Position numbers and translations under genes: made by a program
Shown here: positions 1 through 11,900 of the stretch, one piece after another
Layout: each line of letters opens with the position of its first letter
Position numbering within the stretch: position 1 is the stretch's first letter
NCBI GenBank assembly: GCA_021495925.1
Contig: JAKEKT010000120.1
Coordinates: 29,954-93,953, forward strand
DNA: 64,000 bases
DNA from: Diplodia intermedia
Lineage: Eukaryota; Ascomycota; Dothideomycetes; Botryosphaeriales; Botryosphaeriaceae
Direction of reading: 5' to 3'
The notes under the pieces: model-generated
What the model saw: only the letters and a program-made list of their open reading frames with translations
The model's database searches: none
Told to the model about the DNA's origin: nothing

Positions 1-680
1 TGTCTGTCTGCGGAGTCAAACTCGCCCTCGCAGCGCTCCATATCGATGCGGTGCTTGGAGAGGGCAGACTCGTCGCGGGCGGAGCGATTTGCCTGGTTCT
101 CCAGCTTCTCCACGCGGCCCTTGTATCGCTCGTAGTCCAACTATACACCCTGTCAGCTACCGGAGCCCCAACAAAAGGCTTCAACTGTACCTTCTTGTCT
201 TCCCGCTTCTGTATGACTTTGTGCATGGGCTTGATAATCGCCTTTGCTTCTTGCGCCGGCTTGATCAAGCGGCGGTCAATCATGCTGACCTCCTCCATCA
301 TGTCGTTCTTGACCTCATCGTAGAGCTGATTTATGCGGCGAGTGCGCTCCAGGACCTCGTGCGGGGTCTCTGCGGGGATTCGGGCCTGGGTGTCTCCATC
401 GCCAGCAGCGACCATGGGCTTGTATATGGCCTCGAACTCGGTGACGACGTGGAGTTGGTAGGTGAGAATATGCGCCCATGCTTCTCTCCAGTGGCTAGTG
501 GCATCGACGAGCTGCGCAACGGTCAGCGTTAGTTGGTGGTGGCCAGGGAGGGGCGAGGTAGCGGCTTGCCTTTCCGAGCATCTGATCGACCTCCTTGAAC
601 TCCGCCAGCATTGCGGCAACCTGTGCGTCATCTTCGCCGTGGGCCTTGAACGCGCCCACCCTGCGCTGTATACGCTGCAT
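1..680 (-). CDS. BAR-domain protein, N-terminal part (runs off the left edge)
   Basis: This gene reads leftward and its 3' end lies outside the window. The model is exon 680-570, intron 569-512, exon 511-191, intron 190-141, exon 140-1. The protein starts MQRIQRRVGAFKAHGEDD and continues as a charged helical coiled coil with motifs such as HWREAWAHIL, RRINQLYDEVKNDMMEEV, RRLIKPAQEAK and LDYERYKGRVEKL, the pattern of fungal BAR domains that bind curved membrane in endocytosis and actin patches. Frame is kept across both introns. The first intron has a GC donor (AAG then GCAAGC) and a GCGCAG acceptor; the second is GT-AG. The start at 680 follows a run with no conserved sequence upstream. It is not an obvious Rvs161 or Rvs167 orthologue; family assignment beyond BAR is inference, and any downstream SH3 domain cannot be seen. 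Confidence 0.72.
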
Positions 681-1056
681 AGGTGCGACTGCCGGGCAAT
701 TGTGAAACGAGTGGGGGTATTGAGCGTAGCAGCAGCAGCGCAGGCGAGTGGAGAGGAGGCAAGTGGGCTGTGAAGAGAAGTCGGCGTACGTGGAGGGAAT
801 GGAGCAGCAGGCAAAGCTGCCGCGGGGCCAACAGGGGACCCCTGCCGCTTCCTTCTGGGAGTTCGGCACTTTAGCGTCGTCGGGTAGTTCCCGCCCAACC
901 TACCGCCTTTCGCCCGCTGCCGTCACATGCTGGCGCGCTGTCTACTACACTCGACTTGACGCGTCGCGTCCGCCCGCTCTCCATCTCTCTTCCACGCGTC
1001 GCCCGCTTCCTGCCTAGCACCTCCCGCACCATGTGCGCCCATCACGCCGCTCTACG
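681..1056. promoter_or_regulatory. Divergent intergenic region between BAR gene and DUF2439 gene
   Basis: These 376 bp separate two divergently transcribed start codons (680 on minus, 1057 on plus). The right part (about 900-1050) is a pyrimidine-rich leader typical of fungal 5' UTRs. I see no clear TATA box or other named element. Confidence 0.45.
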
Positions 1057-2898
1057 ATGATGTCTACCGTTCGGAGCACGATTCGGGGCACCGCTCAGTC
1101 CTCAACCGCCGCAAACACCGCCCCCGTCCACGAGTTCCGCTGTCTCTACACCCACGACCTCCGCCGGAAGCAGAAACGATGGCAAGATGGCTTCCTCAAG
1201 TTCCATACATTCAACAAACGGGTCATGGTCTACGACCAGCCGCGCAACTACATCGGCGATACACATTGGAAGGGCGGCGACACTCTCAACGATGGCGATG
1301 AGCTCACTCTGGAGAACGGCGTCATCGTGCAGGTCGCTGAACCGGTGGCCACGACCCAGACCGACTTGACCGAGCTCCTACAAAGGAAGCCGAGGGATGC
1401 GCAGCAGTTTCCGGCCCCGGCGAACGTGAGACTGCCTGCTTCGGGCAGCGCGAGACTGCCAACACCAGGCGTGCGGACCGCTGGCTTGACAGCACACGCG
1501 CCTCCACGGCACAAGCCACTAAGCCAACTACTCGGTACTCCAAAAGGACCACATGGGAGAGCTGTCGTATCCATGAAATCACCATTCGAAGAGAGGCAGG
1601 CGAATCTGCAGAAAGCGGATGAATGGGCCGCCAATGAGAGGGCAGCAAAGAGACGGAGGGTCGCTGAGGCAGAACAGACACGGAACGTTGTAAAGGAAGT
1701 AAGGACGCCCGTGCCCAAAGGTCGCGAGGGGCATGTCTTGGGGAGGACGCCTCAGAGGAGGGAGACACTTGGCCAAAACACGCCTCTTGCGCTGAAGGGG
1801 GGAAACAAAACCCCGGGAGAGCTGATTGACCTCGTATCGGATGCCGAGGAAATGGAGCCTGGTTCCGATGTAACGATGCCGAACACTCCACCCGGTATCG
1901 TGAGGCCTGTCGTACGCTCGAGGAAAAGGCCTGCGGTCTCCCCCACACTTCAACCACCATCCTCACCCGCTGTCTGTACGACGAACAGATTGGTTCATGT
2001 TCAGGAGGACTTTGAGCTCATGGAAAAGACCATTGCGGACACTGAAGAGCAACCAGTGGAAGAAGCGCCTCCAAAACACTCGAAGAAACTGCGTCTTGCC
2101 ACAGGTTCGCGGCCGAAGATGCTGCTTTGTCAAGATACGGATTCAAACAGGAGACCTGCTGCACCCGAGCCGCAACCCCAAATCGTAGCGGCACGGGCAC
2201 CTCAAAGACACAAGCCTGCCATCGGTGAACGGAACCAGCAGAACCATGGAAGAACTAAGCGTCCCTCAGAGATTCGCAAAATACCAAATGGCCTCACTCA
2301 GTCCTCGCCCCCGGAGTCTGAGGAATACGTTCCACCACCCGATGACGATACTGAAGACCGAAGTCATGATACAAACATACCAGCAGAGCGCGACAACACC
2401 TTAGCTCCGCAAAGAAAAGTCCTACAAGACAAAGGTCCGATCCAGCTACCTGAACATCGCGTGCCAGCCGCAGAGCCAGCTTCAAAACAGAACAAACCAG
2501 GCCCAAGAATCCAGACTATCCAGGCGCAAGAGCGTCAACCTTCTCTCGCACAATCCAGGCGAGTACGTTCGGAGAATGACAAGCCAGCTAAGAAGCCTTC
2601 AGCGCCGTCGGAACCTTTCGACGAGTCCAGACTACCGGGCCCAGGGAAGTCGAAGGAGCGCCTCGTGCCACAGAGGCCGCTGCAGCGCTCCATCAGCCTG
2701 AACGTGGCGGCGAATCGCGCGCTGGAACGCGAATCGACACCCCCTTCGCCTGTTGTGGATACCGATGTTGGGCCTTGGAGCACCGAGGCTATGGATTTGT
2801 TCGATTGGAGGCCGCCTGGGTACGTGTTTCGCGGGCAGGGGAAGGGGTTTGGGCCGGAGGGGGAAGAGGGCGTTGGTAATGCGGCGGCGGCTGGTTGA
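1057..2898 (+). CDS. DUF2439 / ZGRF1 N-terminal domain protein (Mte1/Dbl2-like)
   Basis: A single-exon 613-residue protein. I start at the ATG at 1057 (a second ATG follows at 1060), because the frame upstream has only a GTG. Residues about 24-95 carry the DUF2439 signature: FRCLYTHD, KRWQDGFLKFHTFNKR, MVYD, IGDTHW, then a GDELTLENGVIVQV ending. The rest is disordered and rich in Pro, Lys/Arg and Ser, with basic patches resembling nuclear localisation signals (AAKRRRVAEA near residue 195). The family includes yeast Mte1, fission yeast Dbl2 and the N terminus of human ZGRF1, which work with Mph1/FANCM-type helicases in recombination repair. No helicase domain is present, so this is the stand-alone fungal form. 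The domain call is firm; the repair role is inferred from the family. Confidence 0.8.
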   Translation: MMSTVRSTIRGTAQSSTAANTAPVHEFRCLYTHDLRRKQKRWQDGFLKFHTFNKRVMVYDQPRNYIGDTHWKGGDTLNDGDELTLENGVIVQVAEPVATTQTDLTELLQRKPRDAQQFPAPANVRLPASGSARLPTPGVRTAGLTAHAPPRHKPLSQLLGTPKGPHGRAVVSMKSPFEERQANLQKADEWAANERAAKRRRVAEAEQTRNVVKEVRTPVPKGREGHVLGRTPQRRETLGQNTPLALKGGNKTPGELIDLVSDAEEMEPGSDVTMPNTPPGIVRPVVRSRKRPAVSPTLQPPSSPAVCTTNRLVHVQEDFELMEKTIADTEEQPVEEAPPKHSKKLRLATGSRPKMLLCQDTDSNRRPAAPEPQPQIVAARAPQRHKPAIGERNQQNHGRTKRPSEIRKIPNGLTQSSPPESEEYVPPPDDDTEDRSHDTNIPAERDNTLAPQRKVLQDKGPIQLPEHRVPAAEPASKQNKPGPRIQTIQAQERQPSLAQSRRVRSENDKPAKKPSAPSEPFDESRLPGPGKSKERLVPQRPLQRSISLNVAANRALERESTPPSPVVDTDVGPWSTEAMDLFDWRPPGYVFRGQGKGFGPEGEEGVGNAAAAG

Positions 2899-3206
2899 TG
2901 AGACATGGTTCACGTCGGTGGTTCACTTGGAGGTTTATCTTTGAGGGTTTTGGAGTCCAGCAGTCTGCCCATGTATGTACATTCAGACGGCGGAGTTTTG
3001 GCGGTGATTTGGGAAGCTAAGGCATGACACGAGGTATGAGAGATCATTGATGGAGGCTGTCTAACGCGATTTACGAAACGCTAAAGGTGAGAATACTAAT
3101 GCTCTGCGAAAACCCTACCCGTTACCTAATCCCGGTCGACCGTAAGAAGATGGAGTAGCGGGGAAGAAAGTCGAGGAGAAGGACATCCCTCCCGGTATCT
3201 GAGCCT
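2899..3206. other. Intergenic, nothing recognised
   Basis: This 308-bp stretch lies between the DUF2439 stop and the end of the relic on the minus strand. It has no convincing reading frame and presumably holds the 3' UTR and terminator of the DUF2439 gene. Confidence 0.4.
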
Positions 3207-3610
3207 TCATGTGGATGCGTTAGCTACTGCGGGGGCCGGCTCAATCGGACAATATGTCGGCAGCTCCAAGCATACCCGAGTATTGATGCCATCCGCCACA
3301 ACCATGTACGCCTCCCGCATCATCTCCCTCCTGGTGATGTAGGTCATGCCGTGTTGATTTGACCTGGGTCCAGATCGAAACATTCCCGGTGCTGCCTCAA
3401 CGTCCTCTACGGAAACACATTGTCAGGGTCGAAGGCTACGATATGATGTTTCGGATCTTTACCCATCAAGAGGAGCTCATGAAGTTCGCGGGGCTCAACG
3501 GAGGGATGACGCCGTGAGCGTCTGACGCAGTGCCATATCAGCAGCGCTGATGGCGGCATAGAAACACAGAGGCTGATGATGGCGATAAGGGATTCTGGAG
3601 ACAATGGCAT
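3207..3610 (-). pseudogene. Small single-pass membrane protein, frameshifted relic
   Basis: On the minus strand an ATG at 3610 opens a frame starting MPLSPESLIAIISLCVSMPP, a hydrophobic N-terminal segment followed by a basic stretch (RRSRRHP) as in a signal anchor. It reaches the stop after DPDNVFP near 3408. One base out of frame, coding-like sequence resumes at once with VEDVEAAPGMFRSGP and runs to a stop at 3207-3209, including HGMTYITRREMMREAYMVVA. No usable GT-AG intron fits the join; the only GT...AG span is 12 bases. A one-base frameshift, by mutation or assembly error, is the simplest explanation. I do not recognise the family. Confidence 0.42.
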
Positions 3611-4361
3611 TTTTCGACTTCGCGGAGCTATTTGATCGAGAGGCTGGGGGATGCGTTCACTCTGAGACCGAAAGACAAAAACGCTGGTCGACTGACAGAA
3701 GGGAATGAATCTCGAAAGCGACGTGAGAGTCGCGGTTTTATGTTTTCGAGTAGAAGCGTAATGCTCGGGCAGGCAGATGTCCCCAAAGCCTGTCACACGA
3801 AGATGTTGCAGCCAGCGAACATCGAGGTTCCACGAAGGAGGCTTGTCACGGCAGAACTGCTCGCGATATTTCGGCGTTGCACCAATCGTTGGCAGAGTGT
3901 GCTCAAGGCGGTGGCGCCTCATGCGCAGCATGCAGTAACAGCCGTCAGACCGGTGCGTTAAGCCTCGTGCATGCTTAGCTGTGGCGTAGACATATCCGAG
4001 GTCGAGGTTTTGGTCAACGACCAATCATAAGGCTCAATCGTTTGGATGCGTCACAATCAGGGCATGCAGGCAATCGAAAACTCGTCGGGCCTCCCGCGAA
4101 ACCCCGCCAATTATTTCGCAGCTGACGACAGACGATTCAGCCCCCTACGCGAAGCGATATTCTGGCCGCTGGCCAATCGGCCTGTGACTGCATAACCTCA
4201 GCCTTGCGAACCTGAACAAGTGGAAGCCTGGCAATCTTCTCGCCACGTAGTTGTGAGCGTGGCCTTTACACGACGCTTCTCATCCACCTTCTGCGCTCCT
4301 TTCCATCTGCAAGACCGTCCAACTTCGTCGTGCCGATACAGCAGCGCCGTCTACACCCCAG
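3611..4361. other. Intergenic region upstream of the Clr5-ankyrin gene
   Basis: These 751 bp hold the upstream regions of the minus-strand relic and the plus-strand Clr5-ankyrin gene. Short frames exist on both strands but none shows a domain or codon pattern I trust. No repeat or TE remnant is visible. Confidence 0.4.
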
Positions 4362-7300
4362 ATGGAGGAGCTATGGTCGTCCCACAAGGAGATCATCCGG
4401 TATCTCTACCTCGTCAAAGGTATGACGAGGCAAGATGTCATGAGCAAGATGGAAGACGACTATGAATTCAGAGCGAGGTAAGAGGACCCCTGGAGTCATG
4501 CTTCAAACGCCAACTAAACTCTCTCGACAGTGCTGGCCAGTATGAACGACAGTTCAAGAAGTGGGGCTTCCGGAAGAACCTCACTCCCAGCGAATGGCAA
4601 CTCGTCTCACGGCGCATCGACAAAAGAAAGAGGGATGGCAAAGAGACTGATCTCAAGATCCACGGCATCCGGGTTCCGCCAAAGAAGGTGGATAAGGCGA
4701 TCTCACGATACGGACAAGGCTCTGCTTTCGACAATGCGAGAGAAAGTAAGAGGCTCCCAGCATCACAACCTTGGTGATGTAGCAGTGTAGCTTACTTGAG
4801 TAGGATTCCGTAGCCCTACACCGCCCACAGGTGTCAGCTTCTCTCCTCAACCAACCTACTCTCTATCCCCGGACCTCTATACCCTCCCTTGGCAGGCTAT
4901 CTCAAGTTCTGTCTCGTCATTGTTCCATGCAAACCCTGAATTCCTTCAGCGACTTTCAGGGACACTGGTGGGACCATCCTCGGCATCAAGGCGAAGCCTC
5001 ACTCGCGCCTGCGTCCCGAAGCTTGATGCCAACGTCACAATGTCATTCCCGAGGGCCTCGGATGTTCCTGTCTTTGCCGATTTCATTTTCTCGGCATTCG
5101 TCGCAACGAATCATATCCGAGATCCATCCAAGGAATATGATGATCCCGAGCTATCCAGGCCCTCGGTAGTGAGAGCTCTCTGCACTCTTCGAGCCCCAAA
5201 TGTCTTGCAGATACTGAAAGCATTGAAGCTCAAGGACGAGCCGGTCGTGGACGCTCTTTCTCACTCGCTATTCAAGGAAGCACTTCTGTCTCAGAACGTC
5301 GGTTTGACCGCGATGCTCCTGAAGACTTCCGTCTTCGATGTGGCTGATCTTCTACCTGGACCTTGGCCAAAGGATGACTTGCGTTCGAGCATACAGACAC
5401 TCCCAAGAAGGAACTCGCAGGATGCCCGACCCCCTCTTCAAGTCGCAATCGAAACTGGAAACATCAAGCTAGTGCGGATTCTCATTGACCATGGTGCTGA
5501 TGTCAATATTGTGGGAGCAGGTGGTTGTGACATGTTCAGGGTTGCAGCCACCGTACCCTCTGAGGATATCCTTGACCTGCTTTTGGAGAGCGTTCAAGGG
5601 ATTTCCCTTCCTTATTTACGCGCATGCCTAGCTCATGGCTTGTTTGACCACGCAAGCCGTATTTGGCCACAAATAAAGGGCTTGACCTCAGTCCACGAAA
5701 AGCTCGAGACGGAGATGCTTACTGGGGCTGTCCGGGCTGGTCATATCCCTTTTGTCAAGGACCTACTTGAAAATGGAGCGGACCCCAATGCCTTCAACAA
5801 GGCCTATGAAAGCCCTCTCCAACTTGCGAGCGAATCCGATGGGGACTGCCTTGCAATTGCCAAAATACTGGTGGAGTGGGGCGCCGATCTGGATTTCCGC
5901 TTCGACGATGGCGATGGTAACTTACGGATGCCTACGCCTCTTCAGAATGCGGCACGACGGAACAACCTTGCGGTAGCTGCATTCCTCATCGACGAAGGCG
6001 CAGACCCAAATGCAAAAGTCACAGTCGATAGCATGGACAATATATTTGAATCAAGGACATTCGGCTCCTGCACACTCAACCTCGCGCTCCAAGCAAAATC
6101 CGACACTCGCATGATTGAAATGCTTCTAGAGGCGGGTGCCAACCCGGATGATTCCACGTTATCACATGCCTTGCGGTACCACAGTGATCCACAGGCCTTT
6201 CAGCTCCTCATGCGCTATGGTGCTCCAATTTCCAGCGAGCTCTTCCTTTCCGCGGCACCGGCTGGGAACATTTGGGTTGTTCAACTCTGTTTGGACGCCG
6301 GTGCGAACTTAAATAAGATCCATAACGGTAAGACGGCATTGGGAGCCACACTAATAGCGATGATATTCGCCTCTGAATCCAGTGGAGTGGTTAATGAACA
6401 ACTATGGGAGATGTGCACATTTCTCCTTGAGCGAGGTGCGGATGTCAATATCCATTCATCTCGCCCACCCCTGTCGTACGCACTCGAAATAACGGCCCGG
6501 ACAGGGCAGAGACATTTGGTTGAACACTTCCTTTCGAGAGGAGCACACTGCGACAACCCAGATGTCTTAGAAGAAGCCGTCGGTACTAGGGATCCCATTG
6601 TGCTAGAAAGAATACTCGATGCCGCAGCGACCCGCCCAGGCTTCAAAGGGGCATTCATGTCATCGTGTCTTGGGCATGGGGCACTATGCATGGCTGCTAA
6701 GAAAAATGACGTTGGAGCTACCAAGAGCCTCGTTTCGAGAGGTGTCAATTTGAAAAGCGCTTGTGCCACCAGGGTACTCCAGTCCGCGTGCGAATCCGCC
6801 AGAACCCAATCTGGTGTCATTGAAGTGCTCCTATCCGGTGGCGTTCCTACCAATTTTTCCCAATGTTGTGGGTTCGATAGGTGTGGACCGTCTTATTACA
6901 TCTCTCATCTCCATCCAGTACAGTTACTCGCGAGAGCGGGAGACGCAGAAGGTGTCCAAAGTCTATTGAATTATGGCGCGGATCCAAACCTTTACGGAAG
7001 CGTATATGACTTCATTGCCGACGAGGATTCTCAGATATATATATCAATCCTTAGCAGCGCAGCTGCGGGCGGGCATCCCACAATCGTCAAGGAGTTGCTC
7101 AAAGCTGGAGCCGAGACCAACCTTCCAGCACGCGGAAAATTCGGAAGAACTCCTCTCCAGTCCGCAGCGCAATGTGGCCATATCGATGTAGTCGAGCTAC
7201 TTATCGACGAAGGCGCAAACGTGAACGCAGAGCCGGCCGAATATGCTGGAGTTACAGCACTCCAAGCAGCAGCAATTAGAGGATTTGTGGGAATAGCCGC

Positions 7301-7559
7301 CAAGTTGATCGAACATGGAGCAGATGTCAACGCCCCCGCATCGAAGAAAGCCGGACGGACGGCTCTCGAGGGAGCTTGCGAACATGGAAGAGTTGACATG
7401 GTGGAGTTTCTGGTACAAGCTGGGGCGGATCTACGAGCTGCTCAGTACAAAAATGCGTTGGTGTTTGCAAGGAAGAACGGCTTCGGTGCGGTTGCGCGGC
7501 TCCTCGAGAGACGGAGAGAAGACTTGAAGATGGATGAATTTGTCAACTTCCCCGCTTGA
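4362..7559 (+). CDS. Clr5-domain ankyrin-repeat protein
   Basis: Three exons (4362-4477, 4531-4745, 4804-7559) give a 1,028-residue protein with frame kept at both 53-58 bp introns. Residues about 1-75 are a fungal Clr5 domain: WSSHKEIIRYLYLV, MTRQDVMSKMEDDY, YERQFKKWGFRKNL, then EWQLVSRRIDKRKRDGK. After a linker of about 100 residues comes a long array of ankyrin repeats to the C terminus, with typical pieces such as LVRILIDHGADVN, FVKDLLENGADPN, IVKELLKAGAETN and VVELLIDEGANVN. Exon 3 also holds less regular, decayed repeats. In many Pezizomycotina, Clr5-ankyrin proteins form large variable families; the molecular function is mostly unknown. The gene converges on a NACHT-ankyrin gene on the other strand 1.4 kb away. 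The domain architecture is clear; a role in recognition or signalling is inference. Confidence 0.82.
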
Positions 7560-8925
7560 GAATTTCTTTTCTGAATGATCCCTATTTCCCTTGTTCCGTT
7601 ATGGGCGTTTGGCTTCCCGTAAGGTATTGCTCAGTTGATTCTAAAAATTGAATTTCTCCCAACTGTTATCGACGATCACGTCCAACTCAACCACAAGTGA
7701 AAGCAACGCCGTCAGAGCAACCATACAACAAGCTCCCTTTTCACGAAATCGCCTTCTCTGACTGTACCCTCTCCTCCACATAAACTCCACCCAAATCAGC
7801 ACACACCCCATCGAAACCGCCACAACAACCCGCCTGCACCATCCGCACAAGAGCCTCCCCCCAGACTCCCCCACGCATACCACACCTACCCTACACCTTT
7901 GAACCCACACATATATCACCCCTACCTCCACCATCTTCCACCTCTACCCACACCCCAGCAACAGACCCGCCCACACCACCCCATCCCCTGATCCCCCAAA
8001 CAAACAAACCCCCGCCTCCGCCTCCGCCTCCACCTCCAACACCACCACCACACCCACACCCACACCACCCCGACGCCTCCCCCCGCCCACCCCCGCCGCT
8101 GCCGTCACGACCGCGATCCCCCCTCCACATACGTCAGTCAGCGACCCGCCCGCCCGCCCGCCCGCCCGCCCAGCGTCTGGCTCGTCACCGCGGACGCCCG
8201 GTAGCGAGCAGCGAGCAGCGAGCAGCCGCCACCGCCGCCGTCGCCGCCACCATTGTCGTCGTCACTGTTTTCAGTGTGGAGTGAGGGGCAGTGCTGCGGA
8301 CTGGGGGGGTGTGTGGCGGGGAGTGTGGCGGGGTTGAGACGGGGGAGGAGAACTGGGTTGACGGGCGCTGTGGGAGCCTCGCGCAGAAATCTCGCGATCG
8401 ACATGCATAGGTACGGCGCCGCTTCGTAGCGAATCAGATTGACGCACATTTGTGAAGCCTCCGTTCTCACACCGCAGTCTCCGACCTCCCTTCTTGAACC
8501 TTGATTGAAACGATCGAGTGGCTTAACGCAAATGTGAAAAATCGGAAGTATCACTTGACTACAAATCGAGAAGCAAGCCGATCTCCACTATTACAAAGCT
8601 TGATGCAACAATCATGTAGAGACTGAATAGTTCGCCATATACTACTAATCCTGTAAGCAGTTTTGTCGGTTTCTTGGTTGGTCTGTTTGATGGTTCGGAA
8701 GACAAGGCATGACGAGCCCAAAGGAATGAAATACAAGTACGGAATCTCACAAGGGAATAGGGACTGCAGGGTCAAGACGCGGATCCAGGAATTCTCCAAA
8801 AGACTTTTTGAGACGGACAAGAGTGTATGGGGAGTCTTCACCACTCCTGTAGAAGTGGAGGAAATCTGGTCTGCAGATGGCAGAAGTCCAAGCCAGGGCA
8901 TCTTGATTCACAGCTGAATAAATGC
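7560..8925. other. Intergenic region between convergent genes, low complexity
   Basis: These 1,366 bp lie between the 3' ends of the Clr5-ankyrin and NACHT genes. From about 7790 to 8290 the top strand is strongly C-rich (CCACC, CCTCCG and CCCG repeats), producing long but meaningless frames rich in Gly on the minus strand. No gene or TE is recognised. Confidence 0.5.
8145..8171. repeat. CCCG/CCGC microsatellite
   Basis: A run of tandem CCCG units of about 27 bp sits inside a wider C-rich tract. It is part of the low-complexity spacer and shows no coding meaning. Confidence 0.8.
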
Positions 8926-11900
8926 TTAGTCGATGATTATCGGGTCCGACTGGGTTCCGCAGGTTTTCATCTTCTTGACAGCCTTGGTGTAACGACACAT
9001 TTCTGGATCTGGTTTGACATCTCGAGAAAGTCCTGGGGAACAGTCTTCCCCATGGCCCTCAAAGACGCTCCTTTTCCGCGATAGAATGGTTTGACGGTTT
9101 GCTGGTATCGTTCTACCGCGGTGGTGGTCGATTTCTTCGTTCAAGATCTGCTTCAAACGCTTTGACAGATCGTGGGGGAAGTATTGTTCGATGAGGCTGA
9201 CCAGTGAAAAACTGCGCATCGAGCTAGAGACGGAAACGAATGGGTCTGCGCCGTGCCTGAGGAACTCTTCCATGAGGTTTGCGTGGCAACTGCTGACGGA
9301 CAAGAACCCCAGGTCTGAGACGCGGTTCAAAAACGCCTCCCATGGGGATTTTTCATTCAAAGCAGCGTCGCGCCGATTCGGATCAACTCCATACCTCAAG
9401 AGCTGCTGAAGTACTCTCAGTGTCCTTTCTGGAGGCTGCACCGACAAGCTTTGAACGATTTGCGCTCCCCAGGTGAGATGGCGGGTATTTGGTGAGTCAA
9501 CATCCGCCCCGTTGGCCAGAAGGACTTCCAAGATCCTGGTGTGCGAGACCGTCCCCCAGCTGGTCAAGCCATGGCTGCTCAGTTGGAAGAATGTCTCGGT
9601 AGACCACATGGGCGCCTTTGGAAACTCGACACCGTTGTCGAGGAGCCATAGAATGATGTCGATCCGGCCTCTTCCGCCCACATCTGCCAAGGTTCTTTCT
9701 AGTAGTTGAGGGCCGAGGGAGTTGAAATTGATGAAGCCTTTGACGGCCTTGTGCTTCAAGTAGCTCACCAAACCTCGATCAATAGCATCTTCCAGGAGAC
9801 CCAGTGAAGGCAAGTCGCGGGGTAGTCGGCCACTGCGGTAGTTTTCGGGAATCAGGAAATAATTCCCCTGATCAACAACGTCGGCGTCTAGGTGCCCGCT
9901 GGCTTCTGCCAGGACACACTCGTGCCATAGAGCCTTTCTTATCCTCCCGGTATAAGACTCGTCCCGATGAAGGTACTGATGAAGAATTTTGATCTCTCCT
10001 ACTAACGCCAAAGTTGCATGCCTGTGAGGACAAAAGTTTGCGGGCAGGCCACGTTCCCAGGATGTGTCTTGGAGAAGAAAGTCGCAAAAGCTTCGATGCA
10101 AGAACCCAACCACCTCATGAGGTTGCGAGCCATAGGAACTGGTTGAGTAGTAGCTTGATGTAAGGGAAACTACTCCGGCATGCGGTTTCGACCGAGAGCT
10201 GACCGTTGAGGTGCTTTTGGTGCCGCCGGCCTGGACTTCGAGAAGACCTTTGCAACGTGCTTCTAGACGTCGTTCAGCCTGAAACCATCTTTCTTGGAAA
10301 TCAGCAATGCTCAGTTGACTTGGACGGATTTTAAGAGCCAATTCGACGTCATCTCCCATCAAGAACGAGAACGCAAGGAGTGTAAGCGGCTGTGAGCCTT
10401 CCAGCGCAATTTTGAACAAGCAAAAAGTTTTTGTCTTGTATATGTCTTCGACTTGATTGAGAATATGCGTGAAGAAGTCGGAGAGCTCGGGCGGGAACGA
10501 GTGAAGCCTCTGTCTAAGCGTGACAGCGCTGTCTCCATTAGTAAGTCCACGTTGCAGAGACCTGACCGCCAGGGCAACCCAGAGGAAAACGCCCTGAGCC
10601 TTTTCAACGATTTCCAGAGTGATATCGTTCATGAGCTCACTATCGGGATGATAGCGCTGCGCTATGGTCGTTGACAAATTGTCCCGGACATAGGACGCAA
10701 TGTCGTTCCTAGTCAAATCCTCAAGGTACAGCTTGTGGTCTGTTCGGTCCCCAAAGCTATCTTCAAAGCAATTCCACGGGCGACTGGAAAGGCAGAGCTT
10801 GATGTTCGCCGAACGGTTTATGTCTTTGAGGCAGCCCAGAATATCGCACATATCTCCGTCGTATTCGTCAAGGCCGTCAATGAAGAAACAGAACTTGGAA
10901 AACCCGGTTCTCTGACGTGCCAGACAGGCTAAAAGAGACGCGAGCTCTGTTTGACTCCACGAGTCGTAGCGAGGTTTCTCTGGTGGGCACAATGTCATAA
11001 TCCACTCTTGATTCTTGTCCAAGATCTCGAAGACAATTGATTGCAGGAGACCTTCAAGAGACTTCTGCATGGAGGTTCCAACATGCCAGAAAAAGAATTT
11101 GGCAATGACCAGGTGGTGGGATCCAGCCCATGCTTTGAGAGATTCCGTGGCCTTCGAATGCTCGCAAAGATACTTCATGAGAGTTGACTTGCCGGAACCC
11201 GGCTTCCCAGACACCCAGAATATTCCGGTACCTGAGTGCAACCAACTATGGAAAGCAAATTGTGAGCGTGGATTGGTCGACTCCGAGGACTGGCTGTCGA
11301 AGACCCAATGGAAGGTTTTTTCATGCGCCTTTCTGACCGTCAAGTACCGTGATGCAATTGTTGAGTATTGCAAACTTTTCAGGATGTCCCTTTTTCGTTT
11401 GAGTTCTGGAGTCATGAGATAGGAAAAAGTTTCGTGGAACGCATTCAAGTCTGTCTTCAGGGCGAAGTCGGCATTAGCTCTTTCAAGATTCTCCACAAGA
11501 GTTGTCAGCTGAGCAATGCCTTGACGTTGATTGTTGTCTGAATCCTGCAGTGTTCAGCATGGTCGCGATTCCCTCCTTGATGGATATCAACTGTCGACTG
11601 TCACGTGGAATCAGCAAAATCCTCGATTTGGGAGAGAACAGACTCAAGGAGCTCTAGCTAAATATTTTGTATATGCAAAACTTTGTCCGCGATCAACTTC
11701 TACAATGTGGGAATCATTGTAGCACCTGTCAAGCCGTGCTACCACCACCTTATGCTTGTGATCTGTGGAACTAAGAGAGCCAAGCAATAGGAAAGATTGG
11801 GTACAGTACTGAAAGATATAGGGCCAAAATTTAGAACTTACCCACTATTGTCCTGAAGGTGTAAAGTGATCTGTTGCCGAATCGCCAAGAGGCGCGCCTG

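Noticed and set aside
7641..8554. Gly-rich minus-strand frames
   Set aside because: They arise from C-rich simple repeats on the top strand and have no coherent start, domain or codon bias.
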